NCBI RefSeq assembly: GCF_002305875.1
Contig: NZ_CP022098.1
Span: 1,178,001-1,242,000 of the forward strand
DNA length: 64,000 nt
From: Cystobacter fuscus
Lineage (GTDB): Bacteria; Myxococcota; Myxococcia; Myxococcales; Myxococcaceae
Direction: 5' to 3'
Part shown: positions 53,259-61,657 of the stretch, one piece after another
Layout of the letters: every line of letters starts with the position of its first letter
How positions within the stretch are numbered: the stretch's first letter is position 1
Translations under genes and position numbers: made by a program
The notes under the pieces: model-generated
Seen by the model: the letters and a program-made list of their open reading frames with translations, nothing else
The model's database searches: none
What the model was told of the DNA's origin: nothing

Positions 53259-55284
53259 GCATCGTGAGTCCACGGCCCGTCAGTACGCCCTGCGCCAGCG
53301 TGCTCTGGAGCTGGGCTGGCCGCCCGAGCGCATTGAGATAATCGATGAAGACATGGGCCAGAGCGGTACGAGCGCGGACTGGCGGGCGGGCTTCCAGCGC
53401 ATGGCCGAGGAGGTCGCGCACGGACGCGTCGGCGCCATCTTCTCGCTGGAAGTCTCTCGCCTGGCGCGCTCCTCGGCGGACTGGCACCGGCTGCTGGACT
53501 TGTGCGGCCTGGCCGACGTGGTGCTGGTCGATGAACAGGCCGTCTACACTCCGCGCGACTACAATGACCGGCTGCTGCTGGGCCTCAAGGGCACCATGAG
53601 CGAAGCCGAGTTGTACTGGATGCGTTTGCGCTTGCAGGGCGGCAAGCTGTCCAAGGCACGGCGTGGTGCCCTCCACATCACGCCGCCCGTGGGCTATGAG
53701 TGGGAGGAGACAACGAGCCGGTTTCGCTTCGACCCCGACGAAGGGGTGCAGCGAGCCGTGCGCCTTGTTTTCGAGCGCTTTCGCCTGGAGGGCAGCGCCT
53801 ATGCCGTGCTGCGCTACTTCATGAAGAACGGGTTGAAGCTGCCCGTGCGAGAGCCGGGCACGCACCAATTGCACCCGGAGCCACCGCGCTACACCCTGCT
53901 GCTCTCCATGCTCCACAACCCCACCTACGCCGGTGCCTATGTCTTCGGGCGCAATGAGAGGCACATGGCGCTGGTGGACGGACAGTTGCGGCGCCAGCGC
54001 CGTACGCGTTTGCCGCGGGAAGCATGGAAGGTATGCCTGAAGAACCACCACCCGGCCTACATCAGCTGGGAGGAATACGAAGCCAACCAGAAGAGGCTCG
54101 CTACCAACCATCCCAGCTACCAGCAGCCGGACCAACGCGGTGCTGTCCGCGAAGGGAGCGCTCTGTTGCAGGGGCTGGTGCTCTGTGGCCGGTGCGGTCA
54201 CCGGATGCAGACGGCCTACCGGGAGTCCGGGCATCCGTACTACGAGTGCCGCCGCATCACCGACAAGGGCATGTGCTGGACGGTGTCGGCCGCAGGCATT
54301 GACGAGGCAGTCGCCCGACTCTTTCTGGAGACAGTCCAGCCTCCGGAGATTGAGCTGGGCCTGGCCATCACCCGGGAGGTGGAACGGCAGGCCCAGGAGG
54401 TAGGGCGTCAGTGGAAGCTGCGGCTGGAGCGGGCGCACTACGAGGCGCAACTGGCCGAGCGCCGTTACAAGGCGGTGGACCCGGACAACCGCGTGGTGGC
54501 CCGCACGCTGGAGCGTGAGTGGAACGAGAAGCTGGGCGAGTTGGAGGTGCTCGAGCGCGAGCACCAGCAGGTACTGCGGCGCGAGAAGGTGGAACTCACG
54601 AGCCAGGACAGAGCACGCCTGCTCGAACTGGCCAAGGACTTGTCGTACGTCTGGCACGCACGGAGCACGACGAATGCCGAGCGCAAGAACCTGCTGCGGA
54701 TTCTGGTGCGAGAGGTGGCGCTCAGCCCTGTGGAAGTCCCGGAGCGCGGGATTCACATCCAGGTGCTATGGCAGACCGGTGCGTGCAGCGACCTGACCAT
54801 TGCACGCCGCCCTTCCTACACGAGGGCTACCTCACCCGAGACCATCAAGCTCATTGGCACACTGGTGGAGCAGAAGAGGACCGATAGGGAGATAGCGGCT
54901 GAGCTGAACCGAAGGGGGCTGCTCTCCGGAGTCAAGCGCGCCTGGGACAAGCAAGCGGTGCGCTGGGTGCGCAGGCGCTACGGCATCCACCGCCAGCCGG
55001 TGGGACGACGGCGAGGACGGCCTCGACAGCCGGAGCGCCGGGCTGACGGCCTGTACTCAACGCACGGTGTCGCCGCACTGCTGGATGTTACTGAGACAAT
55101 GGTGCGCACCTGGGTCGAGAAGGGCTGGCTGCGATGTGTCGAGGGCGGCGGTCCGGGCACCCCTCGGTGGTACAAGCTCGATCGCTCGACACTCAAGCGG
55201 CTGAGGGCCGCCAAGGCCCAGGGAAATGGCTCCAGCGGACGCGGAGCTGCTCAAATAAGTGTGGAGGAAGGTGGGGCATTATGA
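53176..55284 (+). CDS. Large serine recombinase
   Basis: 702 residues. The resolvase catalytic domain has [11 protein letters not shown] with the nucleophile Ser21, then [16 protein letters not shown] and [15 protein letters not shown] Recombinase domain (about 190-300) and a zinc-ribbon follow (CGRCGHRM, then YECRR and CW, near residues 335-370), then a long coiled-coil (about 400-480). The C-terminus adds a MerR-like HTH ([20 protein letters not shown]). All these are typical of large serine recombinases that mobilise elements between short sites. The HTH addition distinguishes it from phage integrases. It lies in a TIR-bounded element and appears intact. Confidence 0.92.
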   Translation: MNDKVRATHLERRAVVYLRQSTLSQVHEHRESTARQYALRQRALELGWPPERIEIIDEDMGQSGTSADWRAGFQRMAEEVAHGRVGAIFSLEVSRLARSSADWHRLLDLCGLADVVLVDEQAVYTPRDYNDRLLLGLKGTMSEAELYWMRLRLQGGKLSKARRGALHITPPVGYEWEETTSRFRFDPDEGVQRAVRLVFERFRLEGSAYAVLRYFMKNGLKLPVREPGTHQLHPEPPRYTLLLSMLHNPTYAGAYVFGRNERHMALVDGQLRRQRRTRLPREAWKVCLKNHHPAYISWEEYEANQKRLATNHPSYQQPDQRGAVREGSALLQGLVLCGRCGHRMQTAYRESGHPYYECRRITDKGMCWTVSAAGIDEAVARLFLETVQPPEIELGLAITREVERQAQEVGRQWKLRLERAHYEAQLAERRYKAVDPDNRVVARTLEREWNEKLGELEVLEREHQQVLRREKVELTSQDRARLLELAKDLSYVWHARSTTNAERKNLLRILVREVALSPVEVPERGIHIQVLWQTGACSDLTIARRPSYTRATSPETIKLIGTLVEQKRTDREIAAELNRRGLLSGVKRAWDKQAVRWVRRRYGIHRQPVGRRRGRPRQPERRADGLYSTHGVAALLDVTETMVRTWVEKGWLRCVEGGGPGTPRWYKLDRSTLKRLRAAKAQGNGSSGRGAAQISVEEGGAL
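55248..55278 (-). repeat. Right terminal inverted repeat of the recombinase transposon
   Basis: On the minus strand: TGCCCC...CCACACTTATTTGAGCA, matching the left end (TTATTTGAGCA exact). Confidence 0.7.
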
Positions 55285-56130
55285 GGAGGCCATCAGGTAC
55301 GCCAACACCCGCCGCCTGCCTCCACACCTCAAGCACGCGAACACATCCAGGGCGAACGTCCTGCGCAGCAGCCCGGCCCAGTCCAAACGGGGTGTGGGCT
55401 CCTTCCTCCGCTCCTGCACCGTCGCGGCAAAGGCGGGGCTCTCCTCCTCCAGCCCCGGCTCCGCCCCTGCTTGAGGGAGCAGAAATGGACGCACTTTCGC
55501 GCCTGGGGCAAAGACGCCGTGGAACCTCGTCAGGTTTGCCCTCGGAGGAGGCACCAGGCTGGCCAGCCGGCGGAGCAGCTCCAGCCCGGTGAAGAGCAGA
55601 TGCGTCGTGCCGTCCGGCAGCGGGCGCTTCATGCGGTAGGCGATGCGGCCATCCTCCGCTCGTGACAAACGCTCCAGTGCCAGCGCACCGCGTGCTCCGT
55701 AGCGGCATAGCCGCTCCAACCCGTGCCTGTCGTTCGCATGCAGGTGCGTATTGGCGTGCAGGGAAAAGCCCTCCAGGAAGGCGCACCGGGGCTGTTTTCG
55801 GGGAGGGAGCCGCACATCCACCTCCGTCCAGCGCAGCCGCTTCTGTAGTGAGTGCGCCTGGTGTGTCTGCAGCGCGTCCTCGGGCCCTTGCGCGGGCAGG
55901 GCCCCTCTTTTCTCCAGCAGGCGCAGCACCCGGTGCCGCACCACCCGCAGCAGTCGCTCCACCTCTGCTTGCGTGGGCGGAGGCAACGGCTCGAAGCGCA
56001 CGCCGCCCTCCCGCGGCACGAAAACACCGTCCGGCACCAGCGAGTGGAAGTGCGGTGTCACCTGCAACGCCGAGCCGAAGAACTGGATGAACGACACGGC
56101 CCCGACCTGCCCACGACGGATACCCTGCCT
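55279..56130 (-). pseudogene. IS91-family transposase, N-terminally truncated
   Basis: About 280 residues in one frame. The HUH-type region is seen as [22 protein letters not shown] (H-F-H with flanking hydrophobics). Downstream come [20 protein letters not shown] and the C-terminal zinc-ribbon-like [14 protein letters not shown]. The N-terminal zinc-binding and start region is missing: near 56130 the sequence changes to a cytochrome c remnant. The C-terminal end lies at 52581-52690 beyond the inserted transposon. Rolling-circle transposition would not be possible from this copy. Confidence 0.8.
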
Positions 56131-56390
56131 CCGCGCTCGCCGCCTACGTGACCGCGGAAGATGCCTTCGCCTCCTCGCCGTACCGCAGGGCCAACGGCGT
56201 GCTGACCGGTGAGGCCGTCCAGGGGGGAAGGCGGTGTTCGGATCCGCCGGCTGTGCCAACTGCCATGGCGGCCCCCACTTCACCGTCAGCGCCAACGCGG
56301 CGGCGATGAAGAAAGGATCGCAACCGGCCAGCAGCGGACGGCCGGGATGCCGGCCGTCGCCCGGCACGCCTGACGACATGCAAGGGCGGT
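56130..56390 (+). pseudogene. Cytochrome c C-terminal remnant, frameshifted
   Basis: The plus strand reads [20 protein letters not shown] then, after a shift at a G run (about 56220-56226), [20 protein letters not shown]. The CxxCH (CANCH) is a c-type heme site as in di-heme cytochromes. The frame ends near 56390, 10 bp before the LysR gene. Both ends are cut. Confidence 0.6.
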
Positions 56391-56397
56391 CGTGCTC

Positions 56398-57291
56398 CTA
56401 AGGGGCGAATCCCGCGGAGCGCATGGACAGGTCGCAATGCTCGATCAGGAGTTCGGTCAGCACCCGGATCTTCCGTGCGGGATGCTGACCCGGCGGTCGA
56501 ACCACGTACGCACCCGCCGCGGGTGGTGGATGCCGCGTCATGACGGGCACGAGGGCTCCGGAGGCCACGTGTTTGTCGGTGAGCCAGTCGGGCAGGAGCG
56601 CGATCCCGATGCCCGCTGTCGCAGCCGCGAGCAGCGCCACGCCGTTGTCGGCCTTGAAGCGTCCCTGCGGACGAACCGTGATGACCTCGTCGCCGTCCAT
56701 GAACTGCCAGGTCTCGGTGCCCTGCATCAGGCACTGGTGAGCGAGCAGCTCCTGCGGGGTCTCGGGCGACCCGTGCGCCTGGACATAGGCCGGGCTCGCG
56801 ACGAGCTTCGCGTGGATCGTGGCGATGCGTCGTGCGATCAGGTTGGAGTCCTGGATGTATCCCACCCGTATCGCGCAGTCGTACCCTTCGGCGATGAGAT
56901 CGACGAAGCGATCGCTGTAGCAGGTCTGGATGTGAAGCTGGGGGTGGCGTCGCGCCATTTCCGCGAGCACGGGAGCGAAATGAGTCAGGCCGAAAGACAG
57001 TGGCGCGGCCACACGAAGGCGTCCGCGAAGGTCACCGGCGGGAAGGAGCGTCTCCCTTGCCGCGTCGAGCTCGGCGCACACCCTGGCGGCGTGGTCACGG
57101 AACGTGGCCCCGGCCTCCGTGAGCGCAGCCCCCCGGGTGGATCGGGTCAGCAGCTGGACGCCGAGTTCCCCTTCGAGACGGACGAGCCGACGGCTGACGA
57201 TCGACTTGGACACGCCGAGCCGCACTGCCGCGGGCGAGACCCCGCCGGCATCAGCCACCTCCACAAACGTTCGCAGATCTTCGTCGTCCAA
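56398..57291 (-). CDS. LysR family transcriptional regulator
   Basis: 297 residues. The HTH begins LRTFVEVADAGGVSPAAVRL, followed by GVSKSIVSRRLVRLE. The effector domain shows LRVAAPLSFG, LIAEGYDCAIRVG and AGIGIALLPDWL, typical of the subgroup that controls nearby oxidoreductase or hydrolase genes. The probable start is TTG 57291; longer upstream reading is noise. It is divergent from the isochorismatase-like gene with 148 bp between the starts, so it probably regulates that gene. Confidence 0.85.
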   Translation of the reverse strand: MDDEDLRTFVEVADAGGVSPAAVRLGVSKSIVSRRLVRLEGELGVQLLTRSTRGAALTEAGATFRDHAARVCAELDAARETLLPAGDLRGRLRVAAPLSFGLTHFAPVLAEMARRHPQLHIQTCYSDRFVDLIAEGYDCAIRVGYIQDSNLIARRIATIHAKLVASPAYVQAHGSPETPQELLAHQCLMQGTETWQFMDGDEVITVRPQGRFKADNGVALLAAATAGIGIALLPDWLTDKHVASGALVPVMTRHPPPAAGAYVVRPPGQHPARKIRVLTELLIEHCDLSMRSAGFAP

Positions 57292-57439
57292 CTCAGCGTT
57301 CCACTTTCCGCGACACAGCTCGCCACGCAGTCGTACTACCGCGTCGAGCTCCAGAACGCCACATTGAGTCTCCCAGCGGCGTTGTCGCTGGCGCACCACT
57401 CCATCACCCACTTCGCCACAACGGCACAAGGATGCTCCG

Positions 57440-58093
57440 ATGACTTTCCGCAACGGCCTCTCTTCGCTTCTTCGTCCCGAGGACTCGGTCCTCGTCCTGA
57501 TCGACCACCAGCCGTTCCAGCTCGCGAACGTGAACAGCCACGATCCGCACCTGGTGGTCAACAATGCAACGGCCTTGGCGAAGGCCGCCAAGGCCTATGG
57601 CGTCCCGACCATTCTGACGAGCGTGATCGCCGAGCGAGGCGGCCTCCTCTTCCCGCAGATCACCGATGTCTTCCCGGGCCAGAAGGTGATCGACCGGACG
57701 TTCATCAACACCTGGGAGGACCGGAAGGTCGTGGACGCGGTCAAGGCCACGGGGCGCAAGCAGCTGATCATCGCGGGCCTGTATACGGAGGTCTGTGTCG
57801 CCATGCCGGTGATCCATGCCCTCGGCGAGGGCTGGGATGTGACGGTGATCACCGATGCGTGTGGCGCCTTTTCGGTGGAGGCGCATCAGGTGGCCATCCA
57901 ACGCATGATCGCGGCTGGCGCCAACATGATGACGTGGCTGGCACTCGTGTCCGAATGGCAGCGCGATCACGCTCGGACGGCGCACGTGGCTGAATTCGTC
58001 GACCTGCTCAAGCAGCATGCGGCTGGCCTCGGCATTGCGTTCCTGTGGGAGCAGCAGTTGCTCAACACGCCCGTGCCTGGCAAGGCAGCATGA
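57440..58093 (+). CDS. Isochorismatase-like cysteine hydrolase
   Basis: 217 residues. Catalytic triad of the isochorismatase-like hydrolases: Asp22 in LVLIDHQ, a Lys in the middle of the fold, and Cys119 in TEVCVAMP. The C-terminal IQRMIAAGANMMTWL segment is typical of the subgroup often annotated as YcaC-like hydrolases. No signal peptide. It lies divergent to a LysR gene that probably controls it. The substrate is unknown. The three-gene BacA-type operon follows 200 bp downstream but is separated by a palindrome and likely has its own promoter. Confidence 0.88.
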   Translation: MTFRNGLSSLLRPEDSVLVLIDHQPFQLANVNSHDPHLVVNNATALAKAAKAYGVPTILTSVIAERGGLLFPQITDVFPGQKVIDRTFINTWEDRKVVDAVKATGRKQLIIAGLYTEVCVAMPVIHALGEGWDVTVITDACGAFSVEAHQVAIQRMIAAGANMMTWLALVSEWQRDHARTAHVAEFVDLLKQHAAGLGIAFLWEQQLLNTPVPGKAA

Positions 58094-58202
58094 CCTGGGC
58101 GGGGGGGTGACGGCTCATCGGGCCTCGCATCCCCGTCACCGGCAAGGCCGGCCTGTGCGGTGCGGACGGCCCTCGTTCAGCCGACACGTCAGGCCTTGAT
58201 GT

Positions 58203-58226
58203 ACTTCTCGGACACGTCCGAGAAGT
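58203..58226 (+). promoter_or_regulatory. Perfect palindrome upstream of the BacA-type operon
   Basis: ACTTCTCGGAC-AC-GTCCGAGAAGT is an 11-bp perfect inverted repeat with a 2-nt centre, 68 nt before the aminotransferase start. The small centre suits a dimeric regulator better than a terminator hairpin. Confidence 0.6.
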
Positions 58227-58293
58227 CACGCAATCCATTTCGCCCGGCGCCGCGCGATGTCATTTCCCGACTCCTGCTGGAGATTGTGCCGTC

Positions 58294-59589
58294 ATGCTCG
58301 AATTGCCTTTGGACACACTGCACGGGGCGCTGGCCGACCCGGTGCTGTTGTCAATGAATCTGCTCAATGACATCGCGAGCAATCATCCGGATGCCATTTC
58401 ATTCGCCGCGGGCAGACCCTTCGAGGAACTGTTCCAGGTGAATCAGTTGCACGAATACCTGGATGCCTTCGTGGCCCACCTGACCCAGGACCTCGAGCAG
58501 AGCGCCGCGCAGGTGCGGCGCACCTTGTACCAGTATGGACGGACCAAGGGCGTCATCCACCATCTGGTCGCGAAGTACCTCGAGGTCGACGAGGGCATCC
58601 GGGTCGATCCGGAGTCCATCGTGGTGACGGTGGGCGCCCAGGAAGCGATGTTCCTGGTGCTCAGGGCCCTGCGGACGGATGCGAGTGACGCCGTATTGGC
58701 CGTGATGCCGGCCTATTTCGGGCTCACGGGCGCGGCGCGGCTGCTCGACATGCCCGTGGTCCCGGTCGCCAGCGGCCCCCACGGCATCGATCTCGACGAC
58801 CTGGGGCGCCAGCTGGCCGCCACGCGGAAGCGGGGCCTGCGGACGCGGGCGTTGTACCTGGTTCCTGATTTCTCCAACCCGACCGGCATCAGCCTCGATC
58901 TGACCACCCGGCGGCGGTTGCTCGACATCGCCGCGGAACACGAGCTGTTGTTGATCGAGGACGACGCCTATGGCCTGTTCCACGCCGATCCCAACAACCG
59001 GCTGCCCACGCTCAAGGCGCTCGACACCGGGCGGGTCGTGCTCCACATCGGCTCGTTCGCCAAGACGGGACTGCCCGGTGCTCGTGTGGGTTTCGTCATC
59101 GCCGATCAGCCGGTGACGCAGGAGGGCGTCGTCGTGGGGTCGCTCGCGGATCAACTGTCGTTGATCAAGAGCAATGTCACGCTCAACACCTCACCGGTCG
59201 CGCAGGCGATCGTCGGAGGAAAGCTGTTGCGCAACGGGTACAGCATGCTCGCCGCCAACAAACGCGAGATCGAAATCTATCGGCTCAACCTCCGGCGAGT
59301 GCTCGCCGGACTCGCCAGGCGCTTCCCCGCGGGCGGACCGGTCAGCTGGAACACGCCGGGCGGAGGGTTCTTCATCGTGGTGACGGTGCCCTTTCCGGTG
59401 GATGACAAGTCCTTGGAGCGCTCGGCACGCGAACACGGAGTCATCTGGACGCCGATGCACCACTTCTACGCGAACCAGGACCACTCCCATCAGATCCGGT
59501 TGTCCTTCAGCCTGCTCACCCCGGAATTGATTGACGAGGGACTGGATCGGCTGGCCGGGTTCGTCGCCGCGGAGTCCAAGCTGCCATGA
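58294..59589 (+). CDS. PLP-dependent aminotransferase, HpgT-like
   Basis: 431 residues, fold type I. The PLP lysine lies in GSFAKTGLPG (Lys257), with VPDFSNPTGISL and LLLIEDDAYGLF supplying the cofactor pocket. The N-terminal LHGALADPVLLSMNLLND and SFAAGRPF segments and the end RLSFSLLTPELIDEGL resemble 3,5-/4-hydroxyphenylglycine transaminase HpgT, which makes arylglycines for glycopeptide antibiotics. Its stop overlaps the start of the Dabb gene (ATGA), and the BacA-like gene follows. It probably aminates the keto acid produced by this pathway. GGAG lies 12 nt before the ATG. Confidence 0.85.
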   Translation: MLELPLDTLHGALADPVLLSMNLLNDIASNHPDAISFAAGRPFEELFQVNQLHEYLDAFVAHLTQDLEQSAAQVRRTLYQYGRTKGVIHHLVAKYLEVDEGIRVDPESIVVTVGAQEAMFLVLRALRTDASDAVLAVMPAYFGLTGAARLLDMPVVPVASGPHGIDLDDLGRQLAATRKRGLRTRALYLVPDFSNPTGISLDLTTRRRLLDIAAEHELLLIEDDAYGLFHADPNNRLPTLKALDTGRVVLHIGSFAKTGLPGARVGFVIADQPVTQEGVVVGSLADQLSLIKSNVTLNTSPVAQAIVGGKLLRNGYSMLAANKREIEIYRLNLRRVLAGLARRFPAGGPVSWNTPGGGFFIVVTVPFPVDDKSLERSAREHGVIWTPMHHFYANQDHSHQIRLSFSLLTPELIDEGLDRLAGFVAAESKLP

Positions 59590-59879
59590 TCAGACACATC
59601 GTGTTGTTCAAGTTCAAACCGGGAATCACCTGGCGGGAGCCCGATGCGCTCGCCGCCGAGCAGTCGTCGCACCAGGTCGGGGAACGGGTGCCGGACCTGC
59701 TGCACTGGCAGGCGGGGCGCAACATCAGCCGCCGGGATATCGCGCATGACTTCGCGGTGATCGGCCTGCTCCATGACCAGGAGGCCTTGCAGCGCTATCT
59801 GGATCACCCCTTCCACCAGGAGTCGGCCGCGCGGTGGCGCGAGATCAGCACCTGGGTCATCGCGGACATCGAGGAGTGA
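59586..59879 (+). CDS. Dabb (stress-responsive dimeric alpha/beta barrel) protein
   Basis: 97 residues. The family pattern is MIRHIVLFKFKPGIT at the N-terminus and DFAVIGLLHDQEALQRYLDHP with a conserved His pair (DHPFHQE) in the middle. Dabb proteins are small dimeric ferredoxin-like barrels; relatives include olivetolic acid cyclase and other small-molecule isomerases or cyclases. The gene overlaps the aminotransferase by 4 nt and lies 7 nt before the BacA-like gene. It may replace the cupin BacB isomerase in this pathway; that is inference. Confidence 0.85.
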   Translation: MIRHIVLFKFKPGITWREPDALAAEQSSHQVGERVPDLLHWQAGRNISRRDIAHDFAVIGLLHDQEALQRYLDHPFHQESAARWREISTWVIADIEE

Positions 59880-59886
59880 GAGCGCC

Positions 59887-60459
59887 ATGACGAACCTTGG
59901 TTGGGTGAGCCTGGTGGACAGGCACACGGCCGACGTGGTGGTCGGTACACTGGGACCCCCCGGCACCAGCAGCGAACAAGCGGCCCATCTGCTCCGCTCG
60001 AGGCTGCGGCGGGAGTCCCGCACCGAGCTGTACCAGACGTACGAGCAGGCGTACGAAGAGCTGCGCTCGGGCGCGTTGACCCACGTGGTCGTCGCCAATG
60101 CCTACAAGGAAATCCACCGCTTCTACATGGATGACTCGCTCGTGCTGTCGGACGTGTTCGTGATGGACACCCCTCTCTACGGCATCGCGAAGAGACAGGA
60201 CCGGGAGGGGCTGTCCGCCGTGCCGACCATCGCGAGTCATCCATCACCCAAGCCGCTGGTGGCCCAGCTCCTCCCCAGCGGATTCCGGGTCGGAGAGATC
60301 GTCAGCGTGGATTCGACCAGCAGCGCCGCGAAGGCCGTCGCCGAGGGAGCGTTCGATCTGGCCTTGACCACGGAGCCCGCGGCGGCGCTCTATGGCCTGG
60401 AGTTCATCTCCCGAAAACGTCCGATCCGGATGGTGTGGTCGGTCTTCGTGCGCTCCTGA
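59887..60459 (+). CDS. BacA-like prephenate decarboxylase
   Basis: 190 residues, close to the usual 200 of BacA. BacA of bacilysin synthesis removes CO2 from prephenate without aromatisation, giving dihydro-4-hydroxyphenylpyruvate. Shared pattern: TLGPPGTSSEQAA, YKEIHRFYMDDS, MDTPLYGIA, ASHPSPKPLV, DSTSSAAKAVAEG and ALYGLEFI, each with a BacA counterpart in the same order. Prephenate dehydratases share the fold but not these segments. ATG 59887 follows the Dabb gene by 7 nt with GAGGAGTGAG upstream. The product should feed a non-aromatic amino acid in the same operon. Confidence 0.9.
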   Translation: MTNLGWVSLVDRHTADVVVGTLGPPGTSSEQAAHLLRSRLRRESRTELYQTYEQAYEELRSGALTHVVVANAYKEIHRFYMDDSLVLSDVFVMDTPLYGIAKRQDREGLSAVPTIASHPSPKPLVAQLLPSGFRVGEIVSVDSTSSAAKAVAEGAFDLALTTEPAAALYGLEFISRKRPIRMVWSVFVRS

Positions 60460-60660
60460 AGTCCGGGCCATGTGGCACGACTGGTCGAACGACGTCCGCA
60501 GCCCCACCGACGCGGTGATGCCGTTGCGGCGTGGCGCCAAGGTGCGAGCCCGCGCCTCCTGCTGGAGGGCGGAGAAATGTCGAGCCACGCGTCTGGCTGC
60601 TCGTGCCCGGCCGGCTCATGTGATTTCCGAGACATGGGTTGCATACATTGACTCGTACCA

Positions 60661-60945
60661 ATGTCAACACCACGCGGGCTGGGGTGGCCCTCGTGCCGGG
60701 GCCAGGCTCGCACCTGCCGTGGGCAAGCCCAGGTGCTCCAGAATCGCCCGCACCCCGGAAGCCCCCTTCACGTACGCAAATACACTCCGCCGGCCTCCAC
60801 ACCTCACGCAGGCGAACACGTCGAAGTCGAACGTCCTCCTGAGCATCTCTGCCTGGTCCACTCGCGGTGTCCTCTCCTTCATCCGCTCCTTCCTGGCCGC
60901 TGCCTCATGCCCCGCGCTCGCCTCCTCCTCACCTGCTTGAGGGAA
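60661..60945 (-). mobile_element. IS91-like transposase C-terminal fragment 5
   Basis: The minus strand encodes the last 94 residues of the transposase (60664-60945), including RTFDFDVFACVRCGGRR, AILEHLGLPTA and LAPARGPPQPAWC. The terminus is absent. The left end falls three bases before the stop codon and the right end at PQAG, the same internal point as copy 2. Confidence 0.75.
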
Positions 60946-61225
60946 CTGGCGCGAGCTGGTGCTCTTCCACGAATACTTCCACGGCGACACCGGCCGGGGA
61001 CTGGGGGCGACCCACCAGACCCTCCGGAAGCTCGATCTGCGCGATGTCGTTGCCGATATCCACTTGCGCGGGGCCTCGCGTCCAGTCCACCTCGGGACCC
61101 GTCTCCTCGGTTCCTGCATTGTGGGCGGCGCGGGCTTCACCACCCGCACCACTCTCCGCGAACGCGACGGGCGCCCCCAGCAGGCACGTCGTCAGCATCG
61201 CAGCAGCCCAGGACTGAATCTTCAT
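60946..61225 (-). pseudogene. N-terminal remnant of a DUF2167-like exported protein
   Basis: From ATG 61225 (GAGGGGGAG upstream) a signal peptide ([18 protein letters not shown]) is followed by [20 protein letters not shown] and LPEGLV, which match the start of DUF2167 proteins. After that the similarity fades, and at about 60945 the IS91-like fragment begins. The rest of the gene, including its transmembrane segment, is missing. Confidence 0.55.
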
Positions 61226-61657
61226 GCTCCCCCTCACGGCGCGAAAACGCGCACGAGGCACGCCTTCTATGCCATCCGTGGCCCCCCCTCTGCAATGTGC
61301 CCACCCGGACGCGCGGGGGACGCGACGAACTGCCGGAGGGTCTCGCGGGTGGACTCTAGGTCCTGCCGTCCATCGGGAAAGCCAGTCCTTCCGCTCCATC
61401 CCTCCCCCTTCCCGGGGCCCCGATTGAGTCGGCGACGGGCGAGTGGAGCCTCCCCGCGGGTGACGAGCCGGCGCGAGAACAGCTGCTTCTACTCCGGGTG
61501 GAGCCGCGCGGGATGAAGCTGCGGCTCGACTGGATCGCGCACTACCGCGCCTCCTGGACGGAGCACGTCGAGCGCGTCGAGCAACTGTCGGCGCCACGCG
61601 GGTCTCCACGCAGGAGCACCTGGGCCGCATCGAGTTCGCGCTCGTCGAATAGCGGCT
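61226..61657. other. Region with no intact gene; possible gene remnant
   Basis: About 430 bp. Around 61440-61640 the plus strand has coding-like sequence ([20 protein letters not shown], then ALVE before a stop) but no usable start and a frame change. It looks like a decayed gene of unknown family. Confidence 0.4.

Larger units (their letters stand above)
52705..55278 (+). mobile_element. Serine-recombinase transposon with TIRs, inserted in IS91-like element
   Basis: About 2.57 kb bounded by inverted repeats sharing TTATTTGAGCA. It carries three overlapping or adjacent plus-strand genes: a DUF5372-like protein, a small conserved-type ORF and a 702-residue serine recombinase. Sequence of the same IS91-like transposase gene lies on both sides in collinear order. 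The recombinase stop codon lies a few bases beyond the presumed right end. Confidence 0.72.

Noticed and set aside
58094-58160. Terminator after the isochorismatase-like gene
   Set aside because: GGTGACGG/CCGTCACC can pair, but the loop is about 20 nt and no T-tract follows.
59887-60459. Reading the BacA-like protein as prephenate dehydratase (PheA)
   Set aside because: It lacks the ACT domain and dehydratase length, and its segments match BacA in order.
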